A DNA stretch of 64,000 nucleotides from Porodaedalea pini (Eukaryota > Basidiomycota > Agaricomycetes > Hymenochaetales > Hymenochaetaceae). Of this stretch, positions 57,647 through 64,000 are shown one piece after another (position 1 is the stretch's first letter; each line of letters opens with the position of its first letter). Location: the NCBI GenBank assembly GCA_002794775.1, contig NBAY01000061.1, positions 1 through 64,000 on the forward strand. The letters are read 5' to 3'. Both the position numbers and the translations under genes were made by a program. Below the pieces are notes generated by a model. That model made no database searches, was not told the origin of the DNA, and saw only the letters and a list, made by a program, of their open reading frames with translations.

Positions 57647-57750
57647 CTGATTTTATGCTCTTTGTGTCGCCTATTCATGACTTGTGTATAGCTGTCGAAC
57701 AGAAGACGAGCTGCGCATTGTGTTTAATCGTTGGGCACAAAGGAGTCGTT

Positions 57751-60700
57751 ATGGATCGCTTCACAACACTGGAGCCCGTCAAGCTCTACGCGACGGCCGC
57801 AACGTCTACACTACTCGGACGTGGCACGCAGAGAGCACCTGAGGTGCAGAATTTCATCGGATGTCTCCCAGCGGACCTGTATCTCTCCATTCTCACCTAC
57901 CTGGCTATTCCAGATGTACCAGCGTTCAGCAGGACGTCGCGCAGGCTCGCAGAGTTCTCTCGTGACGAGCGCGTTTGGGAGTCGAAATGGAAAGCGCTCG
58001 GTATCGAAAACAGAATCCTGAACCTGAGTAAAGCTCTTGACGAGCTCGATTTGCGCGCGAAGGGAAATCCTGCCGGGAGCTCGATATCCGTGCCCTTGAC
58101 GTCGGCCTCGTCGGGACTTCCAGATGGTGCGGATGACGACTTCGGAGACTTTGCATCAGGCTCCGGCAATACATCTCAAGACGTTTTCGGCGCATTCCAG
58201 GGCATCTCGCTTTCGTCCCATCCTGCAGTTCTATCGAGATCTTCTGAGCCTACGTTCCGACAGAAATTTATCCGCGCACATGCGATACTCAAAAGCCTCC
58301 TACCAAGCCTCTCCTCACCACCACACCTTGTCCTGTCCGCCCTCTTTCCTCCGCCATCCCCTCCTCTCATCCATCAATCCCACACTTTGCATCTTCTTGC
58401 GCTCTACCTTTCCCCAGCGATACGGCCAGTGCGAAATCACGAAGTGCTATACGCATCTCTCCGTTCTGCCATTGATCGCTTCCAGGCGAGTCTATTATCA
58501 GCGTTCGATAACGCAGACGGAAAGAAGGATGAGGAAGGTATGCGGGAAGCAGCGCTTGCGAGCTGGGACGTCTGGGAAGGGCACATTAGTAGCATGAATC
58601 TCCCTGTGTCAGATTGGGAGATGGGCCGCGTATGGGCGGAGAAGCGCGAGATCTTCTACGAGCAGGACACTTGGAATGCGCTGGATAACTTCACGTACGC
58701 ACGTACATCTTCTCGTGTTTCGTCCACTGAATTGACGCGTCTTTGGCAGCAAGGACGGCGAGCTGGACTTCACCGCGATGGACGCATTCATAGAGCATGT
58801 ACTTGACGCGCTTCGTAATGATGGCATGATTGCCGTCAGAGTCTTTCCGACCGCGTCTTATGTCATACTATCTTTTGCAGACAGAGTGGCTCAGGAAGTG
58901 GTGAGTTCACTTTTATCACTGATTCTGCTAAAGCTGAATAATTGCAGGTTGGCGAATACATCACACCGCTTCTCACCAAGGCGAGGGAGATCTCAGACGA
59001 GGTGTTTCTCAGAGCAACCGCCGCTGCTTTCAAGGAGTCATGGCGCATGGTTGACGTTCTTCTTCATCTGAAGAACGACGACGCATACGTGACTCGGACT
59101 CAGGCCGAGGATGTCGTGTACGGGATCTTTACTAGATATAGTGATGGATCTAACATGTTATGATTCTAGGTTCCAGATGTTCGAACCAAACATGGACGAA
59201 TACCTTGATGAAGAGGTCGAGACCGCGAAGCAGGCATTCGAGGTTATCAACCGTGATTGGGAGCGCAAGGTCAGCTTCTACGTTCTATTGAAGCCTTGTA
59301 CTGACGTATGACTATAGATCTCTGCGCAAACGGGACGCGCAGGCGACGCGAATAGTCCTTCAGCAGCACGTTTCCTCGGTTCGCATAATCCCGCCCAAAT
59401 GAAGCGCACGGTGCTCGCTTCCTTCACGGACGTACTCCTGCTTCCTGTGACGATCGTGCCACGTACAGTCGGTGCGGTCGGTGCGGCCCTCACGACAGGC
59501 GGCTCTGCAGCCGTACAGGGAATCTCGATGCTGAATCCACAGCGCTGGGTTACACAAAGTTCTGGGAATGTGGGAGGGAAATATTCGCGAAGCTTCAATA
59601 AGGAAGACGGGCAGATGGTATTTGAAGTCGGAGAAGATGAGGATGTCGACGAGCGAGAGAAGGAGGCATCATCCGCCAACCGATGTGAGACTTTTGAACT
59701 TACGATGTATCATTTTCTGAAAGAGCACCGACCATAGCATCAATATCTTCCTTCTCGCAGACCACTCGCGATGTATCCACCGTCTCGTCCGCACCGACAT
59801 CCTTGTGCTCGGCTTCTCCCGCTCCATCTACTGCAACAGGGAGAAATGGTATCGGTTCAAATGGCGGGCCTACAGCACGAGCGAGCGTGGCGTCGTTTGA
59901 CAAGATGGACATGCTTCTCTCGCTGGATGTGGCGCTCGAGCTGATTCACGCAGACCGAGAGTCGCTCAAGCGCTTGGAGACATTTGCGGCATACCCAGGG
60001 TCGTGTGGGCATCGCGTGCGCGACACCATTGAGGAGGTGTTCATCCTGTTGTTGCAGGCCATGGGCGAGCGACATATCAGCCCCGGGTTTGAGAGGGCCA
60101 CAGATCAGATGCGAACATATAAGCCCGCGGAGCACGATGAGACGACGAGCGTTGCGCCCCTTATGCAGTTCTTTGAGCTCGTGCATATCGGGGACACAAT
60201 CCAGAGTATGGTGCAAGTGTACTTCGACAAGGAGCTGGTAGGCGTGTTTTTTCTGATTCTATTTTCCATGTGAGGCTGATACAACTTTGCATCGCCTTCA
60301 CTAGGCAATCCATATTGACAAGACAGATTTCTTGAATGCGGTTGTTAGAGAAAAGAAGCGCTTCGAGAATGTGCTGGATGACTCTGTCGCAGCGGGTATG
60401 AACGCGGGTACGGACGTGCTCATGAATCAAGTCAGCCACGTTGTCCTGTTCTCGGTGACCGTCTGGAGCTCATAACTCGCAAGCATAGGTTGAACATATT
60501 ATCCTCACACGTACCAAGGCTCGCGAGTACTACCCTATCGATGAGGCCGCGCTGGAGCTGGGCCCGACGCAGGGTTGCAGGGAGGCGATTGCGTGTCTTG
60601 ACATGCATTGTAAGTTGCTCCGCGGGAGCACGAGCAAGGAGGTTCTCGAGGTGTTCTACCAGGAGGTCGGGATCCGGCTACTAGCGTGAGCTCTACTCTC

Positions 60701-61252
60701 GTTTCAGTGCTGTATACTTACTGACCACTGTACACGGACATTGCGAGCAGGATCCTGCACCGACACATCAAGCGTCAGATCATCTCATTGGCAGGAGGCT
60801 TCCAAGTCATAGCAGACCTCAACGCGTACTACGCATTCATCTCATCGCTAAAAGTCGGTGTCTGTCCATCTTCCACCTTGAGCGACACTTAAAGTCAGTT
60901 TGCAGGTGCCGGCCATTACTGCAGACTTCTCGAACTTGAAGATGCTCGGGCACGTGTACGTGGTCGAGGACGCAAAGGATCTCGCGCAAATCGTGCGGGA
61001 TGTGACGCGGTACGGAGGGTCGTACAGACCAGAGGTGAGCGTTCCTCGCCCATTATTATCAGCTATCTTCTCGTTCCTGCTTTATGCCCTCCCACAATTT
61101 TTAATTTATTTTTGCACGATTGATAACTTTTTGCCGACTTGCAGGATATCTACGAGTTCATCCAGCGGCGAGCCGATTGGAAGAAAATTGAGAAGACGGT
61201 CGATAAGACAATGTATAATCTGAGCTTTCGGGAAGACTGTATTATTTGCTAA
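57751..61252 (+). CDS. RCY1: Recyclin-1 (Rcy1/Pof6-like F-box protein with Sec10-like body)
   Basis: Acts in endosome-to-surface recycling, joining Skp1 (F-box) to exocyst-like tethering. Eleven exons: 57751-58694, 58750-58900, 58948-59117, 59170-59269, 59318-59684, about 59726-60237, 60305-60430, 60489-60685, 60751-60853, 60906-61034 and 61145-61252; about 968 residues. The F-box is at residues 38-80 (FIGCLPADLYLSILTYLAIP). An acidic FG-like linker (DDDFGDFASGSG) follows, then the Sec10-like helical body with ITPLLTKAREISDEVFLRAT, GSTSKEVLEVFYQEVGIRLL and ADFSNLKMLGHVYVVEDAKD. The C-terminus is CIIC, a CaaX box as in yeast Rcy1, implying prenylation. The exon 5/6 junction is uncertain: an acceptor at 59725 keeps frame but leaves a 41-nt intron. 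Confidence 0.9.
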
Positions 61253-61340
61253 CAGCATGCATACCGTATTCTTAACGAAAATAAAATGCACCTTTTTTAA
61301 GAAGGAAAGCAAGTGTAATTCCTAAACTGAAATGTGCTAC

Positions 61341-62820
61341 TCAAGAATGTGTACGCCGATATGGATTGGGCAACTTCCACATTATGGATCCCTCCACCTT
61401 TTTCGCGTCATCCTTTCCGAGGGCATTCTCGAGCACCTTCTCTAGCACGGCCAGACTTGACCTATTCGTGTTCTCTACGCCTTTCAATGCATGCACGACG
61501 TCCTGTACGGCGGCGACGACCCACGTACGCTCTGCCAAGCCCGTCTGCGTCAGCCCGCTCGTGCGCTTCCTGAACACAATCGGGTCAATACGTGCACACT
61601 CAACGATATACTTGAGTTCCTTCCACTCTTCCTTGGAGGGAGGTGTGAAGGTGACGCGCTCCTCGCCGGAGAGATAGATGTATTTGTACTGATATGGTTC
61701 CGCCTTGCGCACCTCGACAAGATGCGTGGCGTACTGCGGAGAAGGGAGCGCGCGTACGGAGGAAGATGAAGAGGGCTGCGAAAGAAGAGACACGAGAGAC
61801 GCGGAGATGGAGAGTAAACCGCGAGTGCTGGCCGAGCCGAGCTGTGCGCGTCTAGTCGCAGGCGCAGGCTCCTGAGCTGCGTCGCCCTCCTGAGAAGGCG
61901 GAGACGGAGCGAGTGTAAGGTTACGCGCACATGCCTGCGCAAGTAGCGCGCAGCAGATGAGGTCGTCCGTCGCGCGCTTTAGGCCGTGCGCGGGCAGGAG
62001 CGCCGCGAACGTCACCGCGTTCCTTAGCGCCTCTGCGTTCGCTGCCTTCCTCTCTTCCGGATTGGAAGACTGAGCGATAGGGTGCGGCCGGAAGAAGACA
62101 AGGCGGTGTAGAATGCGACGCGCATCCGCCATGCCTGGAATCGTGAGCCCGTACTTTGCTTTGTCGGCAAGGAGGGTAAGTAGGAGAGCAGGTGACCAGG
62201 CGATGCAGCGGTCTGAACAAGCCAAACCATATTCATTTGAGAAAGCAGTTGCGGAAAAACAGATGCGCACCAATTATCTCCCTCGTCGTCTTGACATCAA
62301 CAACCCTCCCGTCACTCCTCCATTTCACCAGCACCTCCACCACGCGATCGAGGTGCTCAGAGCCCTGTGCATGATGCAGCAACCGACGAAGAGCACTTTG
62401 GCGCACTTGCGGATGCATCGCAGCCGGCTTCGGGCCAAGACGTTCCGTCACAAACATGTGCTGCTCGTCAAAGTGCACGAAGGGCGATTTCGCTGTCTGC
62501 GTTTTCTTCTGCGCTAGTGGTTTGTTGAACGCGGACGTGGATCGAGGTACCGAACTTGAGGACCCGGAGGACGAAGGAAAAAGATCATCTTCGTCCGCCG
62601 GAGCCCCAAAGGCGTCGTCGGCAAATGCTGTGCCGCTAGAGGACGTCGCACCGCGTCTCTTCAACGCTACGAATGTGCATGTCACTTGAATACGTTCAAT
62701 TTACACGCAGGCTAGGGTGCACGACTTACCAGGGACGGATTGCGAGAACTTCCGACGAATAACATGGCGCGCTTGTGCAGGGTGGAAGAGATAGGTGCGG
62801 TGAGCAAGTGCCGACGCCAT
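61341..62820 (-). CDS. Probable mitochondrial protein, unrecognised family
   Basis: Three exons: 62820-62730, 62666-62271 and 62212-61341, joined over 63- and 58-nt introns with matching phases; 452 residues. The N-terminus MASALAHRTYLFHPAQARH followed by VIRRKFSQSVP is a good mitochondrial presequence. The middle is helical (RQSALRRLLHHA, LDRVVEVLVKWRSDGR, MADARRILHRLVFF), which could be helical-hairpin repeats as in PPR-type or ribosome-assembly proteins. A charged C-terminal part has EEWKELKYIVECARIDP. I cannot name the family. It converges on the recyclin gene, with 88 bp between the two stops. Confidence 0.7.
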
Positions 62821-62939
62821 CGTCGGCGGAGCAGTATACAGGTCACTGACTTCGAGGAAAATGAAAAATGAATGAGTTGGTCACGTGGCAGATGTTTAGT
62901 CTCACCAATTATTTACAAAACATGTGTAACAATACTAGT

Positions 62940-63171
62940 GGTTTTATAGGGTAGCGGTTATCACACAGGGTTAATTCTGATATACGTGCTCTTTGTCAGT
63001 GGGAGGTCAGTTATGCATATAAACTTAATAAAGCACCTCCCGCTTTCATACTACGGGATGTCACATCAGCTGTGACTATGGACGCAAGCAACACGTGCCA
63101 GTGGGACTGGTGCACATGACAAGATTTATACTCTTCGATCGATGTACCCGGTTCGATTCCGGGTAGAACCT
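62940..63171 (+). ncRNA. tRNA-like Pol III unit with widely separated A and B boxes
   Basis: The 5' part (GGTTTTATAGGGTAGCGGTT, then ATCAC) resembles the 5' end of tRNA-Gln and contains an A-box-like TAGGGTAGCGG. The 3' part has a perfect T arm, CCCGG-TTCGATT-CCGGG, a full B box (GGTTCGATTCC) and TAGAACC, which pairs with the 5' GGTTTTA over seven positions with one G-U. Between the halves are about 170 extra bases and no matching anticodon stem. A T5 run follows at 63182. It could be a tRNA with a very long intron, a tRNA broken by insertion, or another Pol III RNA. Confidence 0.4.
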
Positions 63172-63181
63172 GTCTGTTTAA

Positions 63182-63186
63182 TTTTT
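63182..63186 (+). terminator. Possible Pol III terminator
   Basis: TTTTT, 11 bp after the end of the tRNA-like 3' half. Confidence 0.35.
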
Positions 63187-63292
63187 ACAGCTACTGGTAG
63201 CCTCGGAGCACAATCTCGACATTGAACAATGCTACATGGCCATGACACGCTATCACTTGACTCTAATTCTGCCTCTATTGATCTATATATTC

Positions 63293-63976
63293 TCAATCAT
63301 TGCCTTCTTCCTTTGTCACGGATCGCTTCCCTCGCTTCTTGCGGCGTGACTCGTCTGGAGGAGGACTCGGAGGTCGTTCCTCGGAGTCGGAAACGCTTGT
63401 AGTTTCCTCGGGAGGTGGAGGCGGATCGTTAAGTCGGATTGCAGCGAGATATCCTTTATACTTCTCTGCCAGATGTTTGTTCTGGGCCGAGCGCGCTTGC
63501 TGTGCTTTGCGAAGTGCAGTTTCTTGCTCACCGACCTCTTCCTGCAATTCTGCAATCTTCTGCGCCAGTTCACCAATCTTCTGCGTCAGTTCAGTCATTT
63601 CGTCCATCGCGCCCTTCAATGCGGCCTTCTTTGCTTTCAATTCGTAGTCTTGTGCGCGTACCTCAAGCTTGGCCTTGTCCTTCTTGAAATCAAACCATGC
63701 CGAGGACAAGTCAAGTACGTCTTGAAGTTTCAGACTACCAATATCGAAGTGCGCATAGTTCTCGTTCGTCTCCAGCGCAGTCTCCCATTTCTCCCTCATG
63801 GGCTTCGTGCAGAGCCTGTTCTCTAGAATATGCTCTTTCACGTCCGAAGCCAAGTGTTTCTTCCAATGACGTGCCGTGTCTTTCGTCTTTTCCTCATTCT
63901 CTGGGTCAAAGACATCTGCCAAAACAACGGACGGTGCTATAGGTCTTCTGTCATTAAATTGCCTTGCTTGTAACAT
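63293..63976 (-). CDS. Coiled-coil protein, probably incomplete at the window edge
   Basis: A 227-codon frame. An N-terminal globular-looking part (HWKKHLASDVKEHILENRL, MREKWETALETNENYAHFD) is followed by a long coiled coil (about residues 100-175; LTQKIGELAQKIAELQEEVG) and a Pro/Ser/Lys-rich tail ending KKRGKRSVTKEEGND. A splice acceptor (CTGCCAG) lies just before the first Met, so this is probably the last exon of a gene that continues beyond 64000. No family recognised; it could be a transposon-related or cytoskeletal coiled-coil protein. Confidence 0.55.
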   Translation of the reverse strand: MLQARQFNDRRPIAPSVVLADVFDPENEEKTKDTARHWKKHLASDVKEHILENRLCTKPMREKWETALETNENYAHFDIGSLKLQDVLDLSSAWFDFKKDKAKLEVRAQDYELKAKKAALKGAMDEMTELTQKIGELAQKIAELQEEVGEQETALRKAQQARSAQNKHLAEKYKGYLAAIRLNDPPPPPEETTSVSDSEERPPSPPPDESRRKKRGKRSVTKEEGND

Positions 63977-64000
63977 TCACTGGCAGATACGTACGGTGAA

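Overview
This is nuclear DNA from a basidiomycete fungus, most likely an Agaricomycete. Genes carry several short introns (mostly 41-60 nt, GT-AG, with CTNAC-like branch sites). The protein set is typical of the group: recyclin-1, Cdc20, thymidylate synthase, F-box/LRR proteins, MYND-finger families and long Ser/Pro-rich disordered proteins. A Tad1-like LINE and a large transposon whose gene resembles those found in KDZ elements also fit. I cannot name the species.

Layout: 0-6.3 kb is gene-poor and AT-rich, with two decayed copies of a multi-pass membrane protein and three tandem repeats, the last a hairpin-bearing minisatellite. A Ser/Pro-rich single-TM protein (6.5-8.2 kb) and a DEDDy 3'-5' exonuclease with a C-terminal Cys cluster (8.8-10.1 kb) follow. 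10.4-14.5 kb is a complete 4.0-kb DNA transposon with terminal inverted repeats and a 7-bp target duplication; its only gene is broken by eight in-frame TGA codons. 15.3-20.3 kb is one three-exon gene for a roughly 1,420-residue disordered protein. 20.3-27.3 kb holds no gene I can defend. A 79-residue protein with a Cys-rich tail lies at 27.3-27.6 kb.

28.6-38.4 kb is a lineage-specific cluster: one intact MYND-finger gene, a second exonuclease paralogue, and three broken MYND copies at different stages of decay. 38.5-48.1 kb contains thymidylate synthase (minus) and Cdc20 (plus), a divergent pair whose 184-bp shared promoter, rich in ACGCGT (MCB) sites, has been split by a full-length 6.3-kb LINE with an 11-bp target duplication.

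48.6-57.3 kb has two related 67-69 residue Cys/His-rich proteins, an F-box/LRR gene, two MITE-like elements and a second copy of a dispersed repeat. 57.7-61.3 kb encodes recyclin-1 (F-box, Sec10-like body, CaaX end), convergent with a probable mitochondrial protein. A tRNA-like Pol III unit with widely separated A and B boxes lies at 62.9-63.2 kb, and a coiled-coil gene runs off the right edge.

Functional links: thymidylate synthase and Cdc20 are both cell-cycle genes and probably shared regulation before the LINE arrived. The two exonucleases and the MYND family look like locally amplified accessory genes.
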